A DNA stretch of 53,819 nt from Gammaproteobacteria bacterium (GTDB taxonomy: Bacteria > Pseudomonadota > Gammaproteobacteria > Legionellales > Legionellaceae): NCBI GenBank assembly GCA_030147635.1, contig JASBUZ010000050.1, positions 1 to 53,819 of the forward strand, written 5' to 3'. The notes beneath the pieces are model-generated. The model was not told the DNA's origin and made no database searches. It was given only the letters and a program-made list of their open reading frames with translations. Position 1 is the stretch's first letter, and each line of letters starts with the position of its first letter. The translations under genes were made by a program, and so were the position numbers. Positions 1-8,741 of this stretch are shown piece after piece.

Positions 1-71
1 TCCTTAGCATCCTCTGAAATACACTTGTGTGCACTCAGAAAATCACTGATTAATTAGATCCGTCAATTTCC

Positions 72-139
72 CTTGGTAATTAGTGAATGCGACAAAGTCG
101 CTTGGTAATTAAGGTACGACAAAATCGCTTGGTGTTAAC
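72..139. repeat. imperfect direct repeat upstream of symporter gene
   Basis: Two units of about 28 bp (72-100 and 101-127), both starting CTTGGTAATTA and ending in a GAC-AAA-(G/A)TCG element, are followed by a partial third unit at 128-139. The first unit can form a small GCGAC-AAA-GTCGC hairpin. The repeat lies in the 231-base leader before the symporter gene. I see no known riboswitch or tRNA in this leader; its role is unknown. Confidence 0.5.
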
Positions 140-231
140 AAGGCTAAACTGTATTAGTTTCAACTTAATCTGACATTTCACTTCTGCTCTACACTCACGT
201 AAATTAAAGGACATGACGGAGGTGAGTTTTG

Positions 232-1599
232 ATGGGATGGCTCGATTTTTTAGTGATTTTTCTAGTGCTGACAATTTTATTCTTGGTTGGCAATCACACT
301 GCAAACAAAACCAATAACCAAGCGGCATATTTAGTTGCCAATCGAAATATAGGTTTGTTTCCATTAATGGCAACCCTAATCATGACGGAATTCAACGCCA
401 CCACTTTCGTCTCACACGCAGCCGCAGGATATTCTACAGGATTACGTGCCTTAGTATTACCCGGTATATTATTTATCTGCTTAACCTTCTATGCCATTAC
501 AGTGTCCAAAAAGTGGAAAGAATATAATGGCGAATCAATTGCACAGTTTTTTGCTCTTCGCTACTCAAAATCATTAGGTATTTTTTCTGCTTTTTGCTTT
601 TCATTTGCAATGATGGGACTTACCGCCACATACATCAAATCTTTCACCATACTCGCTCAAGGCCTGTTTCCTCAGTGCAACCCATGGAAAATCAGTGCTC
701 TTTTAGTTAGCCTCGTTGCTCTCATATCCATCAAAGGAGGATTAAAAGCCATTGTTCGAATTGATATATGCAGCTTCATTGGGCTTTTAATTTTTTTACC
801 AATTATGGCTTACTACAGCTTTACTTATGAATTTCATAGCGTTCATCCAAGCTCACAAAACTGGCAAATGCCGCACCAAATCTTATCGGGTGAGTTTCTG
901 GCTGCATTTATTCTATTTGCCTGTTTAAGTTACCTCGCTGCGCCATGGTATGGGCAAAAAGTTCTAGCAGCTAAATCACCCCAAACCTCTTTTAAAGCAG
1001 CGCTGCTCGCCGCTTTTTTCGTTTTCTTAATGTATGGTACAGGAGTAGTTTGTAGTAAGTTTTTATTCGATAAAGGTATTATTTTAGTCGACAGTCAGCA
1101 TGCTTTGGGATTTATTCTTGCAAATGTGCTCCCTCATGGAGTTCAAGGGTTTGGCCTCGCCATTATTATCAGCATTTCAGTCACCACCATCGCAAGTGCT
1201 TGGAATGTCATGACCGCACTCATCATAGGAAACTTTAGACAAAGTAAGCTTGAGGGAGTCAAGCTTGATAAGTTACTTACACTTTTTATTGGGGTACTAT
1301 CCTTTTTGATTACCAATATTCTCATCGATGACGTTTTCTCCAAAATGATCTTAGTTTCGATTCCTCTTGTTTCCTTTAGCTTTTCAATACTGGGCGGGTT
1401 TTATTGGAAACAAGCAAATTATTGCGGTGCCCTCACCAGTATACTCGTTGGTACCTGCTCTGGGATTGCAACTTATCTCCATTATGGTGATGCTGGAAAC
1501 TGGCTATATCATTGGATGACAATAGGAATTCCTCTCATTTTCATAACAGGAATCATTTTTTCTTATATAAAAATACCAAAAACACTTGCATCCAATTAA
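232..1599 (+). CDS. sodium:solute symporter family (SSS) permease
   Basis: Polytopic inner-membrane protein of 455 residues with about a dozen hydrophobic segments and the LeuT-fold SSS character: an early unwound-helix region around TEFNATTFVSHAAAGYSTG, followed by long helices. Family members couple inward Na+ flow to uptake of sugars, amino acids, vitamins or carboxylates; the substrate cannot be read from the sequence. The ATG at 232 is chosen because GGAGGT (218-223) lies 8 bases upstream; a TTG immediately before it is a worse start. The gene is followed after 81 bases by the ATP-grasp operon on the same strand, so it may be co-transcribed with it, but no function links them directly. 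Confidence 0.82.
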   Translation: MGWLDFLVIFLVLTILFLVGNHTANKTNNQAAYLVANRNIGLFPLMATLIMTEFNATTFVSHAAAGYSTGLRALVLPGILFICLTFYAITVSKKWKEYNGESIAQFFALRYSKSLGIFSAFCFSFAMMGLTATYIKSFTILAQGLFPQCNPWKISALLVSLVALISIKGGLKAIVRIDICSFIGLLIFLPIMAYYSFTYEFHSVHPSSQNWQMPHQILSGEFLAAFILFACLSYLAAPWYGQKVLAAKSPQTSFKAALLAAFFVFLMYGTGVVCSKFLFDKGIILVDSQHALGFILANVLPHGVQGFGLAIIISISVTTIASAWNVMTALIIGNFRQSKLEGVKLDKLLTLFIGVLSFLITNILIDDVFSKMILVSIPLVSFSFSILGGFYWKQANYCGALTSILVGTCSGIATYLHYGDAGNWLYHWMTIGIPLIFITGIIFSYIKIPKTLASN

Positions 1600-1680
1600 T
1601 TTTCGGTTTACTGTCTCGTGAACTGGATATGAGGATGTAACATATTCACCTAAAAACTGACTAAAATTCGATGGAACGAA

Positions 1681-2178
1681 ATGTCATACAAAAACATAAT
1701 TACAACGGAAGTATTGATTCCTGCCTACAGTAGCAAGCAGGATGCTTTTCTTATTCCCCTAACGTTACAAGCCATACCCCATGAGTATCTATTGATTCAA
1801 ACTGATGGCAATATTGCTTGTGCTTTAAAATATGCATTGCACCGCACTGTCGAAATCATGGCATCTATTAAGCCAGTTTGGCAGCCGCTTCAAGCACACC
1901 ACTATACCCTACAAGGACAAGACCCTCGCTTTGTTGTAAAAGACGCGAGAAGTGCTGGACTTGCGCTTGCCATTGCACTTTTAAATATTCACCGAACACA
2001 AAATCAAAAATCACAAATCTACTCGCTCATAGGCACAGGCCTACTGCGCATAGATGGAAGTTTCGAAGCAACCCACAAGGAGGACATCAAAAAAACAGCA
2101 ATATCAAAAGCACAACTTATTACTTCAAGCACATGTCGCCATGTGTTTGAGTTAGAGCACTTCATGGAAAAGAGATAA
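1681..2178 (+). CDS. stand-alone Lon-protease-like (S16) domain protein
   Basis: A 165-residue protein without ATPase or N-terminal Lon domains. Residues 87-99 (KDARSAGLALAIA) resemble the Lon catalytic-serine motif KDGPSAG, with Ser91 in the nucleophile position. Lys133, in DGSFEATHKEDIKKTA, lies 42 residues later, close to the 43-residue Ser-Lys spacing of E. coli Lon, and the segment before it resembles the Lon GxxLPIGGLKEK strand. The match is degenerate (Pro replaced by Arg before Ser), so peptidase activity is inferred, not shown. It is the first gene of a compact run (16 bases to the next gene) leading to a repeat peptide and an ATP-grasp enzyme; a role in trimming or releasing the peptide would fit but is speculative. 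Confidence 0.55.
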   Translation: MSYKNIITTEVLIPAYSSKQDAFLIPLTLQAIPHEYLLIQTDGNIACALKYALHRTVEIMASIKPVWQPLQAHHYTLQGQDPRFVVKDARSAGLALAIALLNIHRTQNQKSQIYSLIGTGLLRIDGSFEATHKEDIKKTAISKAQLITSSTCRHVFELEHFMEKR

Positions 2179-2194
2179 ATAAGGAGAAACAAAC

Positions 2195-2734
2195 GTGAAA
2201 AAGAAAAAATTATTTTCAGCCATGCTATTGGCTGGTAGTGCAGGCATAGCATCAGCCAATGTATGTACCATTGAGCCCGGCAGTGTCACCTGCGGTAAAG
2301 GGAGTGTCACCGACTTATCCGGTAATGGCATGGTTACAGTGAATGGAACCACAGTTGCTGACTCGACTGTCGTCAACGGGCTGCTGAAAGCCAATGATGC
2401 AGAGTTTGGCTCACTACAAGTGCACGGAACAGCCACCTTAACTCAGTGCATCATCAATGACGCTGCAGATTTTAAAGGCTCAGTAACCGCATCTTCTAGC
2501 CAATTCCGAAACTTACTAGACATTTACTCTAATTTGTCTCGATTTATAGATAGCAAGATAGAAAACAATATTCATGTGCATCACACCGATAACCCAAAGC
2601 AAGTGGTGCACCTGGAAAAAAACACCAAAGTCTCCGGCGATATCATTTTTGATGATGGTCATGGAGAAGTGATTGTGCGCGGTAAATCCAGCATTACCGG
2701 AAAAGTCATTGGCGGTGAAATCATTTACAAATAA
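2195..2734 (+). CDS. exported beta-rich protein (bactofilin/beta-helix-like)
   Basis: A 179-residue protein starting with GTG at 2195, placed by AAGGAG at 2181-2186. An N-terminal signal peptide (MKKKKLFSAMLLAGSAGIASA) has a good AxA cleavage site. The mature part has two nearby cysteines (VCTIEPGSVTCGKGS) and then a run of short beta-strand repeats of the type VNGTTVADSTVVNGLLKAND and HGTATLTQCIINDAADFKGS, ending KSSITGKVIGGEIIYK. This pattern suggests a right-handed beta-helix or bactofilin-like solenoid in the periplasm or on the surface. It is the second gene of the ATP-grasp operon, 22 bases before the small peptide gene. I do not recognise a named family; being the anchor or partner of the modified peptide is a guess. 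Confidence 0.7.
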   Translation: MKKKKLFSAMLLAGSAGIASANVCTIEPGSVTCGKGSVTDLSGNGMVTVNGTTVADSTVVNGLLKANDAEFGSLQVHGTATLTQCIINDAADFKGSVTASSSQFRNLLDIYSNLSRFIDSKIENNIHVHHTDNPKQVVHLEKNTKVSGDIIFDDGHGEVIVRGKSSITGKVIGGEIIYK

Positions 2735-2756
2735 CTCGTTTTACAAGGATGGAACC

Positions 2757-2930
2757 ATGCAGTTTGATATTCAGGAACAAATAGATTTATTTTTTGGGTT
2801 TTCTAGTGACGGAAAAGAAGGAGGAAGTGACGGCAAGGAAGGCGGAAAAGACAGCCATAAAGATGGCAAAGATTCATGTGGTGGTATTCAGCCAACAACA
2901 AGTAATTTTGTCAATGAATATGTTTTTTAA
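2757..2930 (+). CDS. small Gly/Asp/Lys-repeat peptide, candidate RiPP precursor
   Basis: Predicted 57-residue peptide starting at ATG 2757 with AAGGA (2745-2749) seven bases upstream. It has a leader-like, hydrophobic and acidic N terminus (MQFDIQEQIDLFFGF). Next comes a low-complexity segment, residues 17-43, built from DGKEGGS/DGKEGGK units and a KDSHKDGKDSCGG end, then a short hydrophobic tail. Lys and Asp/Glu alternate, which is what omega-amide cross-linking ATP-grasp enzymes of the graspetide type act on. The stop overlaps the start of the next gene, and an ATP-grasp gene lies two genes downstream. The precursor role is inferred from composition and context; I know no named peptide with this core. 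Confidence 0.62.
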   Translation: MQFDIQEQIDLFFGFSSDGKEGGSDGKEGGKDSHKDGKDSCGGIQPTTSNFVNEYVF

Positions 2931-3777
2931 CCGGAAAAACCTTGTAATTGCTTCATCCTCCCCCGATGAAGCAATTACAAGCTGTATTTTAAAGCACAAG
3001 CACTACTTTGATTGTAATATAGATATTGTATTTATTCGTGATTTATTAAATGAGTTTGAAATTTGTGATGAACTCTCGGATAAAGGCTCTTTCGTACATT
3101 GGTTTAACCAAGTGGGTACTGTCATTTCAAATCAAACTCATGTGCTTTTAAACAGAACTCTGTCTGTGGAAGAGCAGCTGTTTTCTGGCTTTATTCAAAA
3201 AGACAGAGAATATGCCAAAAGAGAGTTTGAAGCCTATTTGGGGTATAGCTTCAGTTCATTCGAAGGCACAGATAACCAAACCGTGAATGGCGTATGTGGT
3301 ACTTTTTTTGCCCTACCTGAGCAATGGCAAAAAATTCAGGCGCATACAGATTTGAGCACTCCGGAATACTATTGGGGGCCCAAAGCGTACTGTCCTCTGA
3401 TGCAAAACACGGTGCACTCAGATGTATATAACCTCTTCAATTGGTCTACGGCAGCCCCAAGACCTCGAGGAACTCATATATTTTGCTTTGAAAAGCCTGA
3501 AGGCATGCCACTATTTGTGTTATCTCTGGGTAAAAAAACACTGATACAATCTAAGGTTGCCCTAGCAAAGCACACAGAAGCTCGTATACGAGATGCAGTA
3601 CACCTGACAAGAAGCCTATTCGATTATTTCATTTTTGAAATATTATTTTTCATTCGCCAAAACCACATCCAGTTTGGGTGTGTAAATTTGGAGCTAACTC
3701 AAACTAGCAAGCATCCTGCTTTTGAAACCTTTGTCTGCGAACATCTTATTGAGGAGTACATACAATGCCTCAATTAA
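2914..3777 (+). CDS. pre-ATP-grasp-like partner protein of peptide ligase
   Basis: 287 residues if started at ATG 2914, inside the end of the preceding peptide gene; ATGs at 2920 and 2863 are alternatives, and none has a clear ribosome binding site, suggesting translational coupling. The reading begins to look like protein at NRKNLVIASSSPDEAIT, a Rossmann-like first strand. Further on, VLLNRTLSVEEQ and DREYAKREFEAYLGY resemble the N-terminal (pre-ATP-grasp) half seen in RimK-like peptide ligases. No ATP-binding lysine or metal-binding E-x-N is evident. The gene overlaps the ATP-grasp gene by 13 bases. I infer a split or helper subunit for substrate binding; the exact family is not recognised. 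Confidence 0.6.
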   Translation: MNMFFNRKNLVIASSSPDEAITSCILKHKHYFDCNIDIVFIRDLLNEFEICDELSDKGSFVHWFNQVGTVISNQTHVLLNRTLSVEEQLFSGFIQKDREYAKREFEAYLGYSFSSFEGTDNQTVNGVCGTFFALPEQWQKIQAHTDLSTPEYYWGPKAYCPLMQNTVHSDVYNLFNWSTAAPRPRGTHIFCFEKPEGMPLFVLSLGKKTLIQSKVALAKHTEARIRDAVHLTRSLFDYFIFEILFFIRQNHIQFGCVNLELTQTSKHPAFETFVCEHLIEEYIQCLN

Positions 3778-4793
3778 AAAGTTTTATCAGCGCCTCATTT
3801 CGTCCCGAAATTCATGGGGCAACTTTAGATAAAACCCATGAAACGCGATTTCTGATGAAGAAAAAAAATGTACGAGAAATGACAATTCATGCAATTTGCT
3901 TTGGTCCTAAAAAAGACAGAGTTTTGGTGAATCTTGAACAATCGATTTTAAGTCGGGATAAAACGCTAGTGCTTTATTATGAAGACATCCACAAGCGTTG
4001 GACTTATGTCAAAACCCAACAAAAAAGTTATTTTGTTTACCAGAAGAACCAAGAAGAAACTCTTATTCTATACCCTAGCTGCTTATACATTCGGGGCTGC
4101 TATATTCCGGCCCGTACTCTCATGTGGAAGATCATTGGTCATTTTTATACCTTTACCAATTGCTGGCCGGGTCGAGTTTTATGTGCCCCTCAAAGCCAGT
4201 GCTCTAATGAATCTAAACCGCATCAGCTTCATCATGCACTTAGAAAAGCTGCGAAAGGCAAGCCCGCTATATCTATTGGTACCAGTTATATTGTGAAGGG
4301 GGATAAAGCTTATGAGCGGCATATTAAAGGCAAAAATTGCATCGTAAAATCACTCTCAGGTATTCGCTCTATTGTCGTTGATGAAGCGGAGTTTTCGGCT
4401 TGGCATCGGGCAAGCATCCAAAATCTCCCAGTTTTGTTTCAAAAACAAGTAAAAGGTAACGATTTACGCGTGCATATCATTCAAAAGCAAATCTTTGCCA
4501 AACGCTCTTCATCTAAAGAAAACATTGATTATCGTTATGATAAAAATTTTTTCCAGCTAGAAGATATCCACACGCTACCTAGTACAGTGAAACTGTTTGC
4601 TTATACAACTTCTCAGCTTGAAGGAAACCAGCTAATGGGTATCGATTTCATCCAATCAGCTTCAAAATATGTTGTCCTTGAAGCAAACCCTTCTCCGGGG
4701 TGGTCAGCCTATCATGAAAGCCATGGAATAAACGGCGATCCTTTTATTAAAGCACTAATCAATACGCTAAAAAATAATACTTTCAATCGATAA
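3765..4793 (+). CDS. RimK-like ATP-grasp ligase
   Basis: A 342-residue cytoplasmic enzyme. ATP-grasp signatures are visible in order: Lys195 in NCIVKSLSGIRS (nucleotide-binding lysine), the KQVKGNDLRVHII strand (228-239), GIDFIQ (292-297) and the metal-binding end LEANPSPGW (305-313), with Glu306 and Asn308. Such enzymes form an acyl-phosphate on a carboxylate and join it to an amine, thiol or hydroxyl, as in graspetide macrocyclases and RimK. ATG 3765 has GAGGAG (3751-3756) eight bases upstream. It is the last gene of the operon, after the partner protein and the Lys/Asp/Glu-rich peptide, which is its most likely substrate. No radical-SAM or transporter gene accompanies it. Confidence 0.8.
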   Translation: MPQLKSFISASFRPEIHGATLDKTHETRFLMKKKNVREMTIHAICFGPKKDRVLVNLEQSILSRDKTLVLYYEDIHKRWTYVKTQQKSYFVYQKNQEETLILYPSCLYIRGCYIPARTLMWKIIGHFYTFTNCWPGRVLCAPQSQCSNESKPHQLHHALRKAAKGKPAISIGTSYIVKGDKAYERHIKGKNCIVKSLSGIRSIVVDEAEFSAWHRASIQNLPVLFQKQVKGNDLRVHIIQKQIFAKRSSSKENIDYRYDKNFFQLEDIHTLPSTVKLFAYTTSQLEGNQLMGIDFIQSASKYVVLEANPSPGWSAYHESHGINGDPFIKALINTLKNNTFNR

Positions 4794-4903
4794 ATTTAAT
4801 TGGTAAGGGGCCCATTCAAGTCACTAGACCAGGAAAACGATTTCTTATATATTACCGGGAGATCGTCATTTTTTGTTGTTTACAAACTCGAGGACATGTA
4901 AAC

Positions 4904-5842
4904 ATGGACCGTTTTTATCAATCCCCTGATGTTAGATTACTCTTTTTTATCATAGCATTGGCTTGTTGGTGTGGGTTCAGTTATGCAGGTACCGTAGGCA
5001 CGCCAACTGAAGCTACTTATGAAGTGGGCGGAGAAGCCCTCTATCTACAACCGAATTATGGCAATTTGAATGTGCATGCACTGAAAAATGTAGAACCACA
5101 GCTTACAACTTTCTCAAACTTTAATTTACCCTACACGTGGGGGTTTGATATATGGGCTGGCTATTATTTTAACCAGGAAAACGATGTACGGCTCGTTTGG
5201 TACAATTTAACAGGGAGCGGATCGCGCTTTGAGGGAAACGTTGTAACTACCACGGATGTGGAGTTGAGCAACTCGTCGACCTTCACAAATACCCAATGGA
5301 ATGCCGTTTATTTAGATCTCGGACAGCAAGTCAACGCTTTTAGCCGTGCATTACTCCGCATCTACGGTGGGATTGCCTATGTAAATATTGATACGAGCTG
5401 GGATGGAACCGCCATGGCCGGCACAACGCCAGGAGAAAGTCGTTTCCATAACCTCCGTGTATTCAATGGCGTAGGCTCACGTGTTGGTGCCGATGTTGGA
5501 TTTAAATTAACGGATAGGCTCAGAGTGTATAATGATGTAACGTTGGCCATGTTTGCCGGAACCAAACGTTCGGGAGCCTCTTTTGAAAACCTACGTACAC
5601 CCACAAGAGAGGGAGCCATACACACGGTTGTCCCCGAAGTTGGACTCAAGTTGGGCCTTAATACCAGGTATAAGCTTTTTCAAGGTGTGCTGACTGTGGA
5701 TGCTGGCTGGATGTGGAGAACCTACTTTGATGCTATTCTGACAGATTTATCGCAATTGCAGAACGATCTAACGTTGATAAGTTCGAATTTCTCACTCCAA
5801 GGCCTGGCTTTTGGTTTAAGCTGGAAAGGAGATTTAGGCTAA
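4904..5842 (+). CDS. Legionella-type major outer-membrane protein (MOMP family)
   Basis: A 312-residue beta-barrel with an N-terminal signal region ending near GFSYAGTVG. The mature N terminus (GTVGTPTEATYEVGGEALYLQP), the WGFDIWAGYYFNQENDVRLVWYNL strand pair and the aromatic C-terminal strand (FALSWKGDLG-like) are characteristic of the Legionella outer-membrane porin family. In Legionella these proteins form pores and bind complement. GAGGA at 4890-4894 supports the ATG at 4904. The gene stands alone between the ATP-grasp operon and the convergent lysS gene. The family is close to diagnostic for Legionellales. Confidence 0.88.
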   Translation: MDRFYQSPDVRLLFFIIALACWCGFSYAGTVGTPTEATYEVGGEALYLQPNYGNLNVHALKNVEPQLTTFSNFNLPYTWGFDIWAGYYFNQENDVRLVWYNLTGSGSRFEGNVVTTTDVELSNSSTFTNTQWNAVYLDLGQQVNAFSRALLRIYGGIAYVNIDTSWDGTAMAGTTPGESRFHNLRVFNGVGSRVGADVGFKLTDRLRVYNDVTLAMFAGTKRSGASFENLRTPTREGAIHTVVPEVGLKLGLNTRYKLFQGVLTVDAGWMWRTYFDAILTDLSQLQNDLTLISSNFSLQGLAFGLSWKGDLG

Positions 5843-5872
5843 GGTCTACGCTCTTAAAGCAAGATCACGCTA

Positions 5873-5917
5873 CATTTGGCAGTGTCTTAAATTTAGTGTC
5901 TGTACGGCTGCCAAATG
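5873..5917. repeat. inverted repeat between convergent genes
   Basis: Ten-bp arms CATTTGGCAG (5873-5882) and CTGCCAAATG (5908-5917) flank a 25-base loop in the gap between the porin gene and the lysS stop. There is no T-run, so it is not a classical terminator. It may help end transcription from either side. Confidence 0.45.
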
Positions 5918-6051
5918 CGTATGCAAGTATCTCGCGTTAGTTTGACTTACTCTGCACAAAAGACCACTCCAGAACCATTCAGCGCCATATCAACAATCTG
6001 TTTTTTGATGCCAGGGTTACAGGCTTTATAACGATGTGATAGACAGAAGGC

Positions 6052-7563
6052 TTATTCTGATGAGGAAGCATGCTCATGACGCATATGTGGGAACAACACC
6101 ACATCACGAATAGAAGGTGAGTCAGTAAACAGCATCACCAGCCTGTCGATTCCAATCCCTTCACCGGCAGTTGGTGGCATACCATATTCTAGAGCTTCGA
6201 TATAATCATTATCAAAGTGCATCGCTTCCAAATCCCCTGCTTGCTTCGCTTCCACTTGCTTTCTGAAGCGCTCGGCTTGATCTTCCGCATCATTCAGCTC
6301 CGAGAAACCGTTGGCAATTTCACGTCCTGCAATAAACAACTCAAATCTATCAGTCACTTCAGGGTCGGTTGCACTACGACGTGCCAAAGGAGACACTTCA
6401 GTTGGATAATCCATCACAAAAGTCGGCTGAATCAATAAGTGCTCAACCGTCTCTTCAAAAATAATCAGTTGCAATTTACCCAAGCCATCTGTCTTGTTAT
6501 AAGCAAGTTTCAGCTTATCCAAAACAGCTCGACATGCATCAACGCTACTCACATCGCTCTCAGAAAGCTCCGGATGATGGGCAAGAATAGCATCTTTTAC
6601 ACTGAGTCTTGCGTAAGGCTTATCAAAATCAATCACCTCACCTTGATACTCAATCTGGCGCGTACCCATCACATCATCACATAGATGATGGAATAGCTTC
6701 TCAGTAAAATTCATCAAATCTTGATAGTCAGCGTAAGCTTGGTAAAACTCAACCATGGTAAACTCAGGGTTATGACGCGTTGAAATCCCCTCATTTCTGA
6801 AGTTTCGGTTGACTTCATACACACGCTCAAAGCCTCCCACAACCAGGCGCTTCAAATACAGCTCAGGCGCAATTCTGAGATACATATCCATACCGAGTGC
6901 ATGATGATGTGTTACAAAAGGTCTTGCCAAAGCCCCACCCGGAATAGGGTGCATCATGGGTGTTTCCACTTCCAAAAAATCTTCTGCTTCCATCGCTCGA
7001 CGAAATGATTGAATGAGGCGCGAACGCAAAATAAACGTCTTACGTGTGTCTTCATTAGCAATCAAATCAACATAACGCTTACGATAGCGCTGCTCTTGGT
7101 CTGCAAGACCGTGAAACTTATCAGGCATCGGGCGCAGTGACTTGGTTAACAACTCTAAGCTGTCTGCATGGACAGTCAATTCGCCAGTTTTGGTAATAAA
7201 CAAAGCTCCAGACACGCCAACAATATCGCCTAGGTCCCATTGCTTGAACTCAGCATAGGCTTCTGGCAGCTCATTCTCCCGAACATAAACTTGTATGCGT
7301 CCCGATACATCTTGAATGTGAAAAAAACTTGCCTTACCCATCACTCGACGCAAAACAATACGGCCTGCAATAGTTACCTTGACTGTTTTTTCTTCTAAGA
7401 CTTCTTTACTGTCACCCGCATGAGCCGCCACAATATCGGCCGCCAAATGGGTTCGTCTGAATGCATTCGGAAAATCAAAGCCGCTTTCACGCAGTGCATC
7501 TAATTTTTGCTTGCGCACTTCATATACATCAACCGATTCTTCTGTTTCGGGTGTCTTACTCAT
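6052..7563 (-). CDS. lysS: lysyl-tRNA synthetase, class II
   Basis: A 503-residue cytoplasmic enzyme that charges tRNA-Lys with lysine. An N-terminal OB-fold anticodon-binding domain (about 65-150, [23 protein letters not shown]) precedes the class II catalytic core with motif 2 ([23 protein letters not shown]) and motif 3 ([13 protein letters not shown]) near the C terminus. Length is normal for the family. The ATG at 7563 overlaps the prfB stop (ATGAGTAA), with GGAG nine bases upstream inside prfB, so the two genes are translationally coupled as in many gammaproteobacteria. Confidence 0.96.
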   Translation of the reverse strand: MSKTPETEESVDVYEVRKQKLDALRESGFDFPNAFRRTHLAADIVAAHAGDSKEVLEEKTVKVTIAGRIVLRRVMGKASFFHIQDVSGRIQVYVRENELPEAYAEFKQWDLGDIVGVSGALFITKTGELTVHADSLELLTKSLRPMPDKFHGLADQEQRYRKRYVDLIANEDTRKTFILRSRLIQSFRRAMEAEDFLEVETPMMHPIPGGALARPFVTHHHALGMDMYLRIAPELYLKRLVVGGFERVYEVNRNFRNEGISTRHNPEFTMVEFYQAYADYQDLMNFTEKLFHHLCDDVMGTRQIEYQGEVIDFDKPYARLSVKDAILAHHPELSESDVSSVDACRAVLDKLKLAYNKTDGLGKLQLIIFEETVEHLLIQPTFVMDYPTEVSPLARRSATDPEVTDRFELFIAGREIANGFSELNDAEDQAERFRKQVEAKQAGDLEAMHFDNDYIEALEYGMPPTAGEGIGIDRLVMLFTDSPSIRDVVLFPHMRHEHASSSE

Positions 7564-8665
7564 CACTATCTACTCCTGCCTTCAAACTGGCTTCAATAAA
7601 TGGGTCCAAATCACCATCTAGTACTGCTTGCGTATTGGTATTTTCAACCCCTGTACGTAAATCTTTAATTCGAGACTGATCAAGCACATAAGAGCGAATT
7701 TGAGAGCCCCAGCCAATATCAGACTTGGAGGCTTCAAGGGCTGCTTGCTCAGTCATCTTTTTCTGTCGCTCAAGTTCATACAGTTTAGCGCGCAACTGCT
7801 TCATCGCTTGGTCTTTGTTTTTGTGCTGACTTCTATCATTCTGACACTGCACGACAATGCCGGTTGGCTCATGGGTAATTCGAACCGCTGAGTCCGTTCG
7901 GTTAACGTGCTGCCCACCTGCACCTGAAGCACGGTAGGTATCAATGCGAAGGTCTGCAGGATTAATCTCAATTTCAACTGCATCATCAACTTCGGGTGAG
8001 ATAAAAACAGCCGCAAAAGAGGTGTGCCGGCGGTTACCTGAGTCAAACGGTGACTTTCGAACTAAGCGATGCACGCCAGTTTCAGTGCGAAGCCAACCAT
8101 AAGCATACTCACCTACAAAGTGCACAGTCGCACTCTTAATCCCTGCGACCTCACCTGCAGAACACTCAAGCAAGTTGACAGCAAAGCCGTGTTGCTCACC
8201 CCAGCGCAAATACATACGAAGTAACATCTCTGCCCAATCTTGTGCTTCAGTACCACCTGAGCCTGCTTGAATATCTAAAAACGCGTCATTTTGGTCGAGC
8301 TCGCCAGAAAACATCCGACGAAACTCAAGGACTTCAACTTCTTTTTGAATACTTTGTACTTCGGTGGCTACATCATGAATGGCTTGCTCATCAGATTCTT
8401 CACGTGCCATATCAAACAAATCACGGCAGTCAGAAATGCCTTCCGTAAGCTTATGTAATTTATCAACTACGGCTTCAAGTTGCGCACGCTCACGCCCCAG
8501 GGCTTGCGCTTTATCAGGGTCTTCCCAAATGCTTGGAAGCTCGAGTTCACGCTGCACTTCTAAAAGACGCTCAGCTTTCTCCTCAAGGGATAAGAATACC
8601 CCTAAGGCTTCAATACGCTTAGCTAAATCATCTAATGTAAGATTAACTTGATTGACTTCCAACAT
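7556..8665 (-). CDS. prfB: peptide chain release factor 2, uninterrupted gene
   Basis: A 369-residue RF2 that recognises UGA and UAA stop codons. The tripeptide SPF (in [15 protein letters not shown]) and the GGQ hydrolysis motif ([18 protein letters not shown]) are both present. In most bacteria prfB carries an in-frame UGA near codon 26 and needs a +1 frameshift; here the gene is one open frame. At codons 20-26 the sequence CTTAGGGGTATTCTTATCC looks like the old frameshift site with one G lost and the CTTTGA destroyed, so RF2 autoregulation by frameshifting appears absent. It overlaps lysS by eight bases. Confidence 0.95.
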   Translation of the reverse strand: MLEVNQVNLTLDDLAKRIEALGVFLSLEEKAERLLEVQRELELPSIWEDPDKAQALGRERAQLEAVVDKLHKLTEGISDCRDLFDMAREESDEQAIHDVATEVQSIQKEVEVLEFRRMFSGELDQNDAFLDIQAGSGGTEAQDWAEMLLRMYLRWGEQHGFAVNLLECSAGEVAGIKSATVHFVGEYAYGWLRTETGVHRLVRKSPFDSGNRRHTSFAAVFISPEVDDAVEIEINPADLRIDTYRASGAGGQHVNRTDSAVRITHEPTGIVVQCQNDRSQHKNKDQAMKQLRAKLYELERQKKMTEQAALEASKSDIGWGSQIRSYVLDQSRIKDLRTGVENTNTQAVLDGDLDPFIEASLKAGVDSDE

Positions 8666-8741
8666 GGCTTAAGCCTTCTAAACTACAAACCGGCTATTTT
8701 ACATAGAAAACAAGCCATTGACCAACAAAACACCAAAATTG

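Noticed and set aside
4890-4907. ATG-TAA start-stop mini-ORF in front of the porin gene
   Set aside because: ATG at 4896 is followed at once by TAA, but the GAGGA site is better spaced for ATG 4904; probably coincidence.
5843-6051. small gene or tRNA between the porin and lysS
   Set aside because: No convincing reading frame or cloverleaf; only an inverted repeat without a T-run.
6217-6684. plus-strand reading frames opposite lysS
   Set aside because: They lie wholly inside the well-supported lysS gene and show no protein-like features.
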